Source of the DNA: Bradyrhizobium manausense
Lineage (GTDB): Bacteria; Pseudomonadota; Alphaproteobacteria; Rhizobiales; Xanthobacteraceae
NCBI RefSeq assembly: GCF_018131105.1
Contig: NZ_JAFCJI010000001.1
Location: 1,302,001-1,366,000, forward strand
Length of the DNA stretch: 64,000 nt
Direction of reading: 5' to 3'
Notes under the pieces: model-generated
What the model was told of the DNA's origin: nothing
Databases searched by the model: none
Seen by the model: only the letters and a program-made list of their open reading frames with translations
In this document: positions 34,809 through 44,540 of the stretch, piece by piece
How the letters are laid out: the number at the start of each line of letters is the position of its first letter
Numbering within the stretch: position 1 is the stretch's first letter
Program-made: the position numbers and the translations under genes

Positions 34809-34882
34809 GTCGCATCTCGCCCCGTTTTGCCTGTCGCCTTGCAGACGACCCGGCCAAACCGGCGGTGCAGCAACGCTTCAGC

Positions 34883-35749
34883 TCAACATAGGGTGGCCGG
34901 TTCCGAAATGCCACGCTGCAAATGATCCGCGAGCAGCGCCGCCGGGCGCGACAGATCGCGCGCACGGTGAAGGCGAATGTCCGCCATCGGCAGCGGCGGC
35001 AGGCCCTCGCACGAGCCGAGAGGACGAAGGCGGGGCGGCAAAATGCCGGCCTTGACCACGGTGACCGCTAGACCTTCCGCGGCGATCGATTCCACGGCCG
35101 CGAGCGTCCGACTGACAAAGCTGAGCCGCCACCGCCGTCCAGCGCGATCGAGCGCGTCTGCGGCCCACTGGCGAAACAGGCAGCCAGGCGGGTAGAGCGC
35201 GACCTGCAGGGTATCTTCCTCTGTGGCGCGACAGTGGACGGCGGCCGCCCACACTGCCTGCTCGCGCCGCAACAGCTCGCCATCGCCGCGTCCTTCCGGA
35301 TGCATGGCGATGACGAGGTCATAGGCCTCGCCGAGCCGGGCCGGCATGGTCGCCGTCAGCCCGGTCTCGATCTCGACCCGCACCGTCGGATGCTCCTTGG
35401 TGAAGCGCGCCAGCAGGGGCGGCACGACGATCGTGCCATAATCGTCCATCACGCCGAGGCGGATGACGGCTTCCGGCCTGCGCGCACGAAGCGCGCCAAC
35501 CGCTTCTGCATGGAGGGCAAGGATGCGCTGCGCGTAGGCACGCAATTCGTCGCCCGCGGAGGTCAGCGCGACGCCGGTCCGATTGCGCTGAAACAGTTTT
35601 GTGCCGAGGCGCTGTTCGAGGCGCCTGACCTGCACGCTCACCGCTGACTGGGTCCGGTTGAGCTGATGGGCCGCGCGCGTGAACGAGCGATGCTCGGCGA
35701 CGGCGAGAAAGGCCTTGAGCAGATCAGGATCGAGATCCGGCGCGGTCAT
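34883..35749 (-). CDS. LysR-family regulator, divergent from an EamA transporter
   Basis: A 288-residue LysR-type regulator. The N-terminal winged helix is at about residues 5-63 (LLKAFLAVAEHRSFTRAAHQLNRTQSAVSVQVRRLEQRLGTKLFQR), followed by the linker helix and a periplasmic-binding-like effector domain. It is divergent from the DMT-type exporter with about 90 bp between, the classic layout for LysR control of a neighbouring permease. The inducer is unknown. The C-terminal end (GISEPATLC) is complete. Confidence 0.88.
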   Translation of the reverse strand: MTAPDLDPDLLKAFLAVAEHRSFTRAAHQLNRTQSAVSVQVRRLEQRLGTKLFQRNRTGVALTSAGDELRAYAQRILALHAEAVGALRARRPEAVIRLGVMDDYGTIVVPPLLARFTKEHPTVRVEIETGLTATMPARLGEAYDLVIAMHPEGRGDGELLRREQAVWAAAVHCRATEEDTLQVALYPPGCLFRQWAADALDRAGRRWRLSFVSRTLAAVESIAAEGLAVTVVKAGILPPRLRPLGSCEGLPPLPMADIRLHRARDLSRPAALLADHLQRGISEPATLC

Positions 35750-35840
35750 GACCAGAATTTATCCCAGCATGACGGAAATTCCATTCCCAGTTTCGGCACG
35801 CCCCGTATGCTTTCGATCAACGCGTTCGACGGGAGGAATT

Positions 35841-36752
35841 GTGGGCGAGATTTTTGGCGTTCTGGCTGCGGTGCTGTCGAGTGCGCTGGGCGGCACCTCG
35901 ATCGGCGCGACGCGCTATCTCGTGGCGAGCATCGATCCGCTGGCGATTGGCTCGTTCCGGTTCGGTATCGGCTTTCTTCTGCTGCTGCCGCTGACCTTGT
36001 TGCGTGGCGACCGCTGGCCGGGGCGAGGCGACTGGGCCGCGGCCATCGGGCTCGGCGTCCTGTTCTTTGCGCTGTTTCCGATCCTGTTCAACGCATCGCT
36101 GATCTTCACCACCGCCGCGCGCGGCGCGCTTGCGCTGTCCACACTGCCGCTGTTGTCGCTGGTCATCGGCGCTGCGCTCGGCGCCGAGGCGCTGACCTGG
36201 CGCAAATCGATCGGTGTCGTGATTGCGACCTCTGGCGTTGCCGTCGCGCTGCTCTCGGACCTGGCGGCGGCACCCTCTGGCGCCTGGCGCGGCGATCTCC
36301 TGATGATGGCGGCGGCGCTGTGCATGGCCCTCTATGGCATCTGGTCGAAAGCGCTGATCCGGCGCTCCAGTCCCATCGCGTTTACGACCATGAGCATGGT
36401 CGCGGGCGCGCTCTGTCTCATCATGCTCTCAAGCGTCCGAGGCAGCTTCGGGCCGGTCGCAAATTTCGGCGCGCCGCAATGGCTCGCGGCGCTCTACCTC
36501 GGCGCCTTCGGCGCGGCGCTGACCTTCTATCTCTGGGCCTTTGCGCTGGAACGGACCACGCCGACGCGCGTGGCGATCTCGGTGACGGTCAACCCGATCA
36601 CGGCATCGCTGGTCGGCGCCTGGCTGCTGAACGAGCCGCTGCGCTGGAATCTTGCGGCCGGCATCGTCGCGGTGTTCGCCGGGATCTGGCTGGCGACCAC
36701 GACGGGCCGGGGTGCTCAGGTGGCGAATGCGCCTGCGTCAGGCCAGGCCTGA
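35841..36752 (+). CDS. EamA/DMT-family transporter
   Basis: A 303-residue membrane protein with ten predicted helices in two EamA repeats (first from VGEIFGVLAAVLSSALGG, second from GDLLMMAAALCMALYGIWSKAL). The family exports metabolites such as amino acids or drugs. I choose the GTG at 35841 because GGGAGGA lies four bases upstream and the membrane protein starts there; codons further upstream (from 35679) overlap lysR and are hydrophilic. Control by the divergent LysR is likely. A short inverted repeat overlaps its stop codon. Confidence 0.88.
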   Translation: MGEIFGVLAAVLSSALGGTSIGATRYLVASIDPLAIGSFRFGIGFLLLLPLTLLRGDRWPGRGDWAAAIGLGVLFFALFPILFNASLIFTTAARGALALSTLPLLSLVIGAALGAEALTWRKSIGVVIATSGVAVALLSDLAAAPSGAWRGDLLMMAAALCMALYGIWSKALIRRSSPIAFTTMSMVAGALCLIMLSSVRGSFGPVANFGAPQWLAALYLGAFGAALTFYLWAFALERTTPTRVAISVTVNPITASLVGAWLLNEPLRWNLAAGIVAVFAGIWLATTTGRGAQVANAPASGQA

Positions 36753-36754
36753 CG
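36736..36754. other. Inverted repeat at the eamA/GFA convergent junction
   Basis: CGTCAGGCC-A-GGCCTGACG, a perfect 9-bp inverted repeat with a single central base, covers the eamA stop codon and abuts the convergent GFA gene. It may serve as a shared terminator core, or it may simply be coincidence in GC-rich DNA. Confidence 0.35.
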
Positions 36755-37147
36755 TCAGGCCGGGATGGTCCCCTGATATTGCTTCAGGCCATCGTCGAGC
36801 TTGAGCCAGGCAAGCTTTTCCGAGACCCAGATGTGCTCGGTCGGCGTGAAGGCGTTGCGGTCGTCGAAGGTTGCGAGCGCCACGCCCGCGAGTGTGCCGT
36901 TGCGTCGCCAGGAGAACAAACGGGTGCCGCAGGTTTTGCAGAACACGCGGTCGATGTTTTCGGACGAGGCGTAGCGGCCGGTGTCACCCTCGACCGTCAG
37001 CGCCTTTTGGTCGAACTGGGCGCGCACGAAGTAGGGCGAGCCCATCGCCTTCTGGCACATGCGGCAATGGCAGATGCGCACGTTCAGCGGCTCGCCTTCC
37101 GCTTTGAACCGCACTGCGCCGCACAGGCATCCACCTTCTCGGGTCAT
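36755..37147 (-). CDS. GFA-family (CENP-V/GFA domain) zinc protein
   Basis: A 130-residue GFA-domain protein, related to glutathione-dependent formaldehyde-activating enzyme. The zinc ligands are all visible: CLCGAV, CHCRMCQ and CKTCGTRLF. Most family members have no proven activity. The ATG at 37147 (MTREGGCLCG) is the family start; the longer frame upstream overlaps the SDR gene. It lies 7 bp downstream of the SDR gene on the same strand and so may be the tail of that operon. Confidence 0.88.
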   Translation of the reverse strand: MTREGGCLCGAVRFKAEGEPLNVRICHCRMCQKAMGSPYFVRAQFDQKALTVEGDTGRYASSENIDRVFCKTCGTRLFSWRRNGTLAGVALATFDDRNAFTPTEHIWVSEKLAWLKLDDGLKQYQGTIPA

Positions 37148-37154
37148 GGCTGTC

Positions 37155-37901
37155 TCAGTAGGTTGCGCGTCCGCCGGAGATGTCGAAAACGGCGCCGGTC
37201 GAGAAGGCACAGTCTTCGGATGCAAGCCACGCCGCCATCGCGGCGAGTTCTTCCACCAATACAAAGCGTGCCTTGGGGATTTTCGACAGCATGAAATCGA
37301 TATGCTGCTGTGTCATCTGGTCGAAGATCGCGGTCTTGGCCGCGGCCGGTGTGACCGCATTGACGAGAATGTCATGTGCGGCGAGCTCCTTGCCGAGCGA
37401 CTTCGTCAGCGCGATCAGGCCGGCCTTGGACGCCGAGTAGTGCGACGCGTTCGGATTGCCTTCCTTGCCGGCGATCGAGGCGATGTTCACGATGCGCCCG
37501 TATTTCTGCTTGAGCATCGTGGGCACGATGGCCTTGCAGACGATGAAGGGACCGTCGAGGTTGATGCGCAGCACCTTGCGCCATTCCTCCAGATCAGTCT
37601 CCCAGACCGGCTTGTTGATGCCGGCGATGCCGGCATTGTTGACGAGGATGTCGATCCTGCCGAAGGCAGCGAGCGTCGCATCACGGGCCTGCTCGACGCC
37701 CGCGGTGTCGGTGACGTCGACCTTGAAGACGCGGACGCTGTCACCGATTTCCCTGGCGGTCTTCTCGGCGAGCGCCGAGTCAAAGTCCCAGATCGCGACC
37801 TTGGCGCCGGAAGCGACGTAGCGCTCGGTGATGGCGCGGCCAAAGCCCTGCGCGCCCCCGGTGACGACTGCCACGCGGCTGTTGAGATCGATCTTGTTCA
37901 T
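37155..37901 (-). CDS. Short-chain dehydrogenase/reductase, FabG-like
   Basis: A 248-residue classical SDR. It has the NAD(P) motif TGGAQGFG (residues 14-21), NNAG (about 91-94), and the catalytic Ser-Tyr-Lys in IASIAG and HYSASKAG. D42 in IWDFDS suggests NAD preference. In this LacI-linked sugar region it most likely oxidises a sugar or sugar acid, though the fold alone would fit a 3-ketoacyl reductase. It is 19 bp downstream of the second SDR and upstream of the GFA gene. Confidence 0.87.
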   Translation of the reverse strand: MNKIDLNSRVAVVTGGAQGFGRAITERYVASGAKVAIWDFDSALAEKTAREIGDSVRVFKVDVTDTAGVEQARDATLAAFGRIDILVNNAGIAGINKPVWETDLEEWRKVLRINLDGPFIVCKAIVPTMLKQKYGRIVNIASIAGKEGNPNASHYSASKAGLIALTKSLGKELAAHDILVNAVTPAAAKTAIFDQMTQQHIDFMLSKIPKARFVLVEELAAMAAWLASEDCAFSTGAVFDISGGRATY

Positions 37902-37920
37902 GAGATGATCCCCGTGGGTG

Positions 37921-38652
37921 TCAGAGCATGTAGCCGCCGTCGACGACGAGGTCGACGCCGGTGGTGAAGGCGCTCTCGTCGCTGCCGAGATAGATCGCCA
38001 TGTTGGCGATCTCGTCGGCGGTGCCGAGCCGGCCCATCTTCTGGCGGGAGATGAACATCTCCTTGCCCTGCGGCCCTTGCGCGGCGGCGCGGTCGAGCAT
38101 CGAGGGAGTCTCTACGGTGCCGGGGCAGATCGAGTTGCAGCGGATGCCCTTGGTGATGAAGTCGAGCGCGACGGCACGGGTCAGCAGCGATACCGCAGCC
38201 TTCGACGAGCTGTAGACGTAACGGTTGGCCGGCGGCCGCAGCGCCGCGCAGGACGAGATGTTGACGATGCTGCCGCCGCCGCCTGCGAGCATATCGGGCA
38301 GGAACGCCCTGATGGTCCGGTGCATCGACTTGACGTTGAGGTCGAACGAGAAATCGAAATCCTCTTCCGAGCACTCCAGGATGGTGCCGTGGTGCACAAA
38401 GCCGGCTGCGTTGAGCAGGATGTCGATCTTGCCGATGCGCTTGGCGAAGGCGTTGACGTCGGCGGTGTTGCGGACGTCGAGCTTTGCGACCTCGGCGATG
38501 CCCTTCTTGGTCAGATCAGCGATGCCGGCCTCGTTGATGTCGGTCGCGATGACGGTCGCGCCTTCACGCGCGAATGCGAGGGCGCATGCGCGCCCGATGC
38601 CTGCCGCTGCAGCCGTGATGACGGCGCGCTTGCCCTTGAGGCGGTCTGCCAT
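37921..38652 (-). CDS. SDR of the DHRS6 / 2-keto-3-deoxy-L-fuconate dehydrogenase type
   Basis: A 243-residue SDR with the pattern of the DHRS6/BDH2 family and of bacterial 2-keto-3-deoxy-L-fuconate or -rhamnonate dehydrogenases. It has TAAAAGIG instead of TGxxxGxG (residues 12-19), ATDIN for NAD, AGFVHHGTILECSEEDFDFSFDLN and YVYSSSKAA. In sugar pathways such enzymes oxidise a 2-keto-3-deoxy acid produced by the dehydratase, which here lies just upstream. GGGAGA before the ATG at 38652 sets the start. A palindromic repeat lies between this gene and the dehydratase. Confidence 0.85.
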   Translation of the reverse strand: MADRLKGKRAVITAAAAGIGRACALAFAREGATVIATDINEAGIADLTKKGIAEVAKLDVRNTADVNAFAKRIGKIDILLNAAGFVHHGTILECSEEDFDFSFDLNVKSMHRTIRAFLPDMLAGGGGSIVNISSCAALRPPANRYVYSSSKAAVSLLTRAVALDFITKGIRCNSICPGTVETPSMLDRAAAQGPQGKEMFISRQKMGRLGTADEIANMAIYLGSDESAFTTGVDLVVDGGYML

Positions 38653-38676
38653 TTTCTGTTCTCCCTTTGAATTGGT

Positions 38677-38778
38677 CATTCCGGGGCGCGCCTCTTGGCG
38701 CGAGCCCGGAATCCATTGTGCAGCGACGTGTTTGGATGAATGGATTCCGGGCTCGCGACGTCGTCGCGCCCCGGAATG
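38677..38778. repeat. Intergenic palindromic repeat, CATTCCGGGGC family
   Basis: An approximately 100-bp imperfect palindrome with ends CATTCCGGGGCGCG and CGCGCCCCGGAATG and inner arms CGAGCCCGGAATCCATT and AATGGATTCCGGGCTCG. Related copies are at 51994-52099 and 53617-53698. It lies between the dehydratase and SDR genes, so it may reduce or differentially stabilise the downstream transcript. Confidence 0.8.
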
Positions 38779-38785
38779 GCAGGCG

Positions 38786-40615
38786 TCAGTGATTATCCCG
38801 CGGCACACCAAATGCGGACGCGACGTTCTGGTAGCGCGTGGCGAGCTCCATGCAGGCGCCGGTCGCGTGGTGACCGACGGTGTTGCGATAGATCTCCTGC
38901 CACGGCGTCTGGTTCGGCGGGTGCTTGAAGCCGCCGGCGGCCTTGAGATCGGCGTGCCGCTTCTTCACCTCATCGTCCGAGATCAGGATGTTGGCGCTGC
39001 CCTTGTTGAGGTCGATGCGCACCTTGTCGCCGGTCTTGAGGATCGCAAGCCCGCCATTGGCGGCGGCTTCCGGAGAGGCGTTGAGGATCGACGGCGAGCC
39101 CGAGGTGCCGGACTGGCGGCCGTCACCGATGCAGGGCAGGGACAGGATGCCGCGTTTGATCAGCGCCGCCGGCGGCTGCATGTTCACGACCTCGGCGCCG
39201 CCGGGATAACCGATCGGGCCGGTGCCGCGAATGAACAGCACGCAGTGCTCGTCAATGCCGAGCGAAGCGTCGTCGATCCGCTCATGATAATCCTCGGGGC
39301 CCTCGAACACGATGGCCCGGCCTTCGAAGGCGTTGAGGTCCTTCGGGTTGTTGAGATAGCGGTCACGGAATTCCTTGGAGATCACGCTGGTCTTCATGAT
39401 CGCGGAATCGAACAGATTGCCCTTCAGCACCAGGAATCCGGCGTCCTTCACCAGCGGCTTGTCGTAAGCCCAGATCACGTCGTTGTCGGGCGCGGGCGCG
39501 GTCTTGCAGTTCTCGCCGATGCCGCGGCCGTTGACGGTGACCGCGTCCTCATGGATGCGCTTGTGCTTCATCAGCTCGCGCACCACGGCCGGCACGCCGC
39601 CGGCGCGGTGGAATTCTTCGCCGAGATAGAAGCCGGCCGGCTGCATGTTGACGAGCAGCGGCACGTCATGGCCGAATTTCTGCCAGTCCTCGATCGTGAG
39701 CTCCACGCCGATGTGGCGGGCGAGCGCGTTGATGTGGATCGGCGCGTTGGTCGAGCCTCCGATCGCCGAGTTGATCACGATGCAGTTCTCGAACGCCTTG
39801 CGGGTCAGGATGTCCGAGGGCTTCAGATCTTCCCAGACCATCTCGACGGCGCGTTTTCCCGTCTCATAGGCGATCTGGCCGCGTTCACGGTAGGGGGCGG
39901 GGATCGCCGAGCAGCCCGGTAGCGAGAAGCCCAGCGCTTCGGCAAGTCCGTTCATGGTCGAGGCCGTGCCCATGGTGTTGCAATGGCCAACCGAGGGCGC
40001 CGACGACGCCACGATCTCCATGAACTCTTCATAGTCGATCTCGCCGGCGGCGAGCCGCTCGCGCGACTTCCAGACGATGGTGCCGGAGCCGGTGCGCTCG
40101 CCATTGTGCCAGCCATTGAGCATCGGGCCGCCCGACAGCACGATCGCCGGCAGATTCACGGTCGCCGCCGCCATCATCAAGGCGGGCGTGGTCTTGTCGC
40201 AGCCGGTGGTCAGCACCACGCCGTCAAGCGGATAGCCGTAGAGGACCTCGACGAGCCCGAGATAGGCGAGATTGCGGTCGAGCGCCGCGGTCGGACGCTT
40301 GCCGGTCTCCTGGATCGGGTGGGTCGGGAATTCCATCGCAATGCCGCCGGCCTCGCGGATGCCTTCGCGGACGCGGTGGGCCAGCTCGATATGATGGCGG
40401 TTGCAGGGAGAGAGGTCGTTGCCGGTCTGGGCGATGCCGATGATGGGTTTGCCGGACTGCAGCTCGGCGCGGGTGAGGCCGTAGTTCAGGTAGCGCTCCA
40501 GATAGAGCGCGGTCATGCCCGGATTATGCGGATTGTTGAACCAGTCCTGCGAGCGAAGGTGGCGGCGGGTGCCGTTACCGGCGGGCGCATGCCCATTGGT
40601 TGGCTTTTTTGTCAT
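38786..40615 (-). CDS. IlvD/Edd-family sugar-acid dehydratase
   Basis: A 609-residue dehydratase of the IlvD/Edd family, closest in style to pentonate/hexonate dehydratases (L-arabinonate, D-xylonate). Iron-sulfur ligands fit TGCDKT and [29 protein letters not shown] is the conserved C-terminal substrate loop. AAGGAG six bases before the ATG at 40615 fixes the start. It converts an aldonate to a 2-keto-3-deoxy acid, feeding either the SDR downstream or the kinase/aldolase pair in the rightward operon. A LacI-type operator lies about 140 bp upstream, inside lacI. The exact sugar acid is not predictable. Confidence 0.9.
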   Translation of the reverse strand: MTKKPTNGHAPAGNGTRRHLRSQDWFNNPHNPGMTALYLERYLNYGLTRAELQSGKPIIGIAQTGNDLSPCNRHHIELAHRVREGIREAGGIAMEFPTHPIQETGKRPTAALDRNLAYLGLVEVLYGYPLDGVVLTTGCDKTTPALMMAAATVNLPAIVLSGGPMLNGWHNGERTGSGTIVWKSRERLAAGEIDYEEFMEIVASSAPSVGHCNTMGTASTMNGLAEALGFSLPGCSAIPAPYRERGQIAYETGKRAVEMVWEDLKPSDILTRKAFENCIVINSAIGGSTNAPIHINALARHIGVELTIEDWQKFGHDVPLLVNMQPAGFYLGEEFHRAGGVPAVVRELMKHKRIHEDAVTVNGRGIGENCKTAPAPDNDVIWAYDKPLVKDAGFLVLKGNLFDSAIMKTSVISKEFRDRYLNNPKDLNAFEGRAIVFEGPEDYHERIDDASLGIDEHCVLFIRGTGPIGYPGGAEVVNMQPPAALIKRGILSLPCIGDGRQSGTSGSPSILNASPEAAANGGLAILKTGDKVRIDLNKGSANILISDDEVKKRHADLKAAGGFKHPPNQTPWQEIYRNTVGHHATGACMELATRYQNVASAFGVPRDNH

Positions 40616-40742
40616 TGGATTCTCCTTCAATGCAAACGCACGGTTCGACGTCCGGGATGTCGATCGGTGCGATGCCCGGCAGCGCGAGCATGTAACGACG
40701 GCCCGCCTGCTGGCGAACGTTTCCTCACGATTGTGATACTAC

Positions 40743-41840
40743 TCATGGGTCGTTGGTAACGCTATCATTTTGTACGGCTGGCACCCATTCCGGTGCGCGA
40801 GAGCTCCCCGTCAGCCGTTGTGTCTGCGAACTCTGCCGCTCGATCACGGTAAAGCCGAGATCCAACACGGGCTCTTCGGGACGCTTGCCTTCGATCGCCT
40901 CGACCAGCATCGCGGCAGCAGCGCTGCCCATTTCATAACGGTTGGTTCGCACGCTCGTCAGCGTTGGCACCGACGAAGCCATGAATTCGAGGTCGTTGAA
41001 GCCGACGATCGCGATCTGATCAGGGACCGCGATCTCCCGCCGCCGGCATTCGAAGAGAACGCCGAGGGCAAGGTCGTCATTGGCGCAGAATACCGCGTCG
41101 AGGTCTGGCTCGCGCCCGAGCAGATCGGCGAACAGCGCGCCGCCTAAGGTCACCGAAGTCGGCGTCGCCGTGGTCACGACCAGTCTTGGATCGTAGAGTC
41201 CGGCGTCCTTCATGGCGGCGACATAGCCGTCGAGCCGGCGTTGCACCCGCGGGTCCATGCGGGCGCCGACGAAGCCGATCCTGCGGCGGCCCTGCGCGAA
41301 CAAGTGGCCAATTGCCGCGCGCGCAGCGTCATAATGGGAAAAGCCGATCATCATGTCGATCGGGTTGGGCCCGATCTCCATGATCTGCACGATCGGGCAA
41401 TCGGCCGCCTCCAGCATCGCGCGCGATTCCGCGGTCTGGTCGATGCCTGTGACGATCAGTCCCGCCGGCTTCTGCGCCAGAAACAACCGCAGCAGTTTCT
41501 CCTCCTGGAGAATACTGTAGCGTGTGTTGGACAACTGGATCGAGTAACGGCTGCCTTCGGAGGCGTCGTAGATGCCGCGCAGAACGTCGGAGAACACGTT
41601 GTTGGTCAATGACGGAATCAAGACACCGATCACCTCGGTGCGCTGCGAGGCGAGGGCGCGTGCCGCAAGGTTGGGCACATAGCCGAGCTCCCGGGCCGCG
41701 CTTTCGACCCGCGTCCGCTTGGCGACCGACAGCGCCTCGGGATTACGGAAGAATCGGGACGCGGTAATAGGGCTCACGCCGGCGAGCTCAGCGACTTCCG
41801 CCAACCGAATCTTGCCCGACTTGGTGCGCTTTCGACCCAT
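40743..41840 (-). CDS. LacI-family regulator of the sugar catabolic region
   Basis: A 365-residue LacI-type regulator. The DNA-binding head (about residues 13-60, RLAEVAELAGVSPITASRFFRNPEALS) is followed by the hinge helix (NLAARALASQ) and a periplasmic-binding-like effector domain for a sugar. It is transcribed leftwards with the dehydratase and SDR genes and divergently from the ABC importer. Operator-like 14-mers are found in the divergent promoter (41883-41896) and in the last codons of lacI itself (40754-40767), which would let one regulator control both arms. Confidence 0.92.
   Translation of the reverse strand: MGRKRTKSGKIRLAEVAELAGVSPITASRFFRNPEALSVAKRTRVESAARELGYVPNLAARALASQRTEVIGVLIPSLTNNVFSDVLRGIYDASEGSRYSIQLSNTRYSILQEEKLLRLFLAQKPAGLIVTGIDQTAESRAMLEAADCPIVQIMEIGPNPIDMMIGFSHYDAARAAIGHLFAQGRRRIGFVGARMDPRVQRRLDGYVAAMKDAGLYDPRLVVTTATPTSVTLGGALFADLLGREPDLDAVFCANDDLALGVLFECRRREIAVPDQIAIVGFNDLEFMASSVPTLTSVRTNRYEMGSAAAAMLVEAIEGKRPEEPVLDLGFTVIERQSSQTQRLTGSSRAPEWVPAVQNDSVTNDP
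40754..40767. promoter_or_regulatory. LacI-type operator inside the 3' end of lacI
   Basis: TGGTAACGCTATCA; its complement TGATAGCGTTACCA matches the operator at 41883-41896 in 12 of 14 positions. It encodes the residues Asp-Ser-Val-Thr near the end of LacI and lies about 140 bp upstream of the dehydratase start, where it can control the leftward genes. Confidence 0.65.
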
Positions 41841-41882
41841 TTGTTGCTCTTAACACAGTCACTCCCGCAAACAAAGGAACGT

Positions 41883-41896
41883 TGACAGCGCTACCA
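41883..41896. promoter_or_regulatory. LacI-type operator in the lacI/ABC divergent promoter
   Basis: TGACAGCGCTACCA has the central CG and AGCGCT core typical of LacI-family operators. It lies 43 bp upstream of lacI and 150 bp upstream of the ABC ATPase start. TTGACA overlaps it and could be a -35 element. Confidence 0.7.
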
Positions 41897-42046
41897 GCAA
41901 CGACTAACCAAAGACCAAATTGCCAAACCTGCACAAACTGCCGACAATGTTGCCTGTTACGAGGGGCTTCGGGGTCGGTGAAGTTCAGAAAAAACAAGAC
42001 GGTGGCGGCGCCATGGTTGCGTCGTCGGGTCTGAGGAGGGAGCTAG

Positions 42047-43108
<1,062 letters not shown>

Positions 43109-43162
43109 TTGCGTGACGTGACGTAAAACGACCAATTACAAATAAAATTCAGGGAGAGAACG

Positions 43163-44476
43163 ATGAGCGATTTCGACAGGCGAAGTGTGCTTAAAGCCGG
43201 CCTGGGCGGCGCAGCCTTGCTGGCCGGCCCGGGGATCGTCCCCGTCCGGGCTGCGGAGTGGACCAACACGCCGGAGCCGAATGCCTCCATCCGCGTGCTG
43301 CGCTGGAAGCAGTTCATCCAGGCGGAGTTCGATAAGTTCGCCGAGCAGACCAAGAAATTCTCGGAAAAGACCGGCATCAAGGTGAAGCTCGAGGCCGAGA
43401 GCTGGGAAGACATCCGTCCCAAGGCGGCGGTCGCGGCCAATGTCGGCGCCGGCCCGGATCTCATCGTCGGCACACTCGACGATCCCTTCAAATTCCCCGA
43501 GAAGCTGATCGACGTGACCGACGTCGCCGACTATCTCGGCAAGCAGTATGGCGGCTGGTATCCGGTTGCCGAGCGCTACGGCAAGAAGGGAAACAACTGG
43601 ATTGCCATTCCGCAGGGCGCGACCGGCGGCTGCCTCAACTACCGCATCAGCCACGTGAAGGCGGCGGGCTTCGAGGAATTCCCGAAGGACACCGCGGGCT
43701 TCCTGAAGCTCTGCCAGGCCCTGAAGAAGAACAACACCCCGGCCGGCTTCGCGCTCGGCCATGCCACGGGCGATGCCAACGGCTGGTGCCAGTGGGCGCT
43801 GTGGGCGTTCGGCGGCAAGGTCGTCAACGACAAGAACGAAGTCGTGCTCGATGCGCCGGAGACGATTGCGGCACTCGAATACGTCAAGCAGCTCTACGCG
43901 ACGTTCATTCCGGGCGTGCTGTCGTGGAACGACTCGAACAACAACAAGGCGTTCCTCAACGGCGAACTCAGCCTGACCCTGAACGGCATCTCGATCTGGA
44001 CCGTCGGCAAGAACTCCCCTGATCCCAAGCAGCAGGAGATCGCCAAGGACATGAACCACGCGCCGATGCCGATCGGCCCCGTGGGCGTGCCGACCGAGCA
44101 GCAGAACGTCCTGGTCTACTACGGCTACAAGCACTCGAAGTATCCGAAGGCGGTCAAGGAATACATCAAGTTCATGATGGACAAGGAGAACTACGACGCG
44201 TGGGAGGTTGCCTCCAACGGCTACGTCTCGCCGCCGCTCCCGGCCTACAACGACAACCCGGTGTGGACCTCCGATCCCAAGATCACGCCGTATCGCGACT
44301 GTCTGAAGCGCTGCCGCGACAACGGCTATGCCGGTGATCTCGGCTACGCCTCGGCTGCCGTCATGGGCGACTTCGTCGTGGTCGACATGTTCGCCGAAGC
44401 CGCCTCCGGTCAGGCCACGCCGCAGGAAGCTGCGAAGCGTGCCGCCGAGCGCGCCAAGCGCTACTATCAGGTCTGA
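43163..44476 (+). CDS. Sugar ABC transporter substrate-binding protein (Tat-type signal)
   Basis: A 437-residue family 1 extracellular solute-binding protein. The N-terminus MSDFDRRSVLKAGLGGAALLAGPGIVPVRA is a twin-arginine signal (RRSVLKAG) cut after VRA. The mature part has the expected two-lobe pattern, with Trp/Tyr-rich segments for sugar binding (NDSNNNKAFLNGELSLTLNG, YDAWEVASNGYVSPPLPAY). It is translated 54 bp after the ATPase. A strong hairpin follows its stop and may raise its message level above that of the permeases. Confidence 0.92.
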   Translation: MSDFDRRSVLKAGLGGAALLAGPGIVPVRAAEWTNTPEPNASIRVLRWKQFIQAEFDKFAEQTKKFSEKTGIKVKLEAESWEDIRPKAAVAANVGAGPDLIVGTLDDPFKFPEKLIDVTDVADYLGKQYGGWYPVAERYGKKGNNWIAIPQGATGGCLNYRISHVKAAGFEEFPKDTAGFLKLCQALKKNNTPAGFALGHATGDANGWCQWALWAFGGKVVNDKNEVVLDAPETIAALEYVKQLYATFIPGVLSWNDSNNNKAFLNGELSLTLNGISIWTVGKNSPDPKQQEIAKDMNHAPMPIGPVGVPTEQQNVLVYYGYKHSKYPKAVKEYIKFMMDKENYDAWEVASNGYVSPPLPAYNDNPVWTSDPKITPYRDCLKRCRDNGYAGDLGYASAAVMGDFVVVDMFAEAASGQATPQEAAKRAAERAKRYYQV

Positions 44477-44488
44477 TGCGCTATCGCG

Positions 44489-44514
44489 GCGGCGTCCGGT
44501 TCGCCGGACGCCGC
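44489..44514 (+). terminator. Intercistronic hairpin after the binding-protein gene
   Basis: GCGGCGTCCGG-TTCG-CCGGACGCCGC forms a perfect 11-bp stem with a TTCG tetraloop between the binding-protein and permease genes. There is no T-run. This is the position where transporter operons often carry a stem-loop that protects the binding-protein mRNA or partly terminates transcription. Confidence 0.6.
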
Positions 44515-44540
44515 TGTCATTTCGTCGAGGAGATTCCGAC

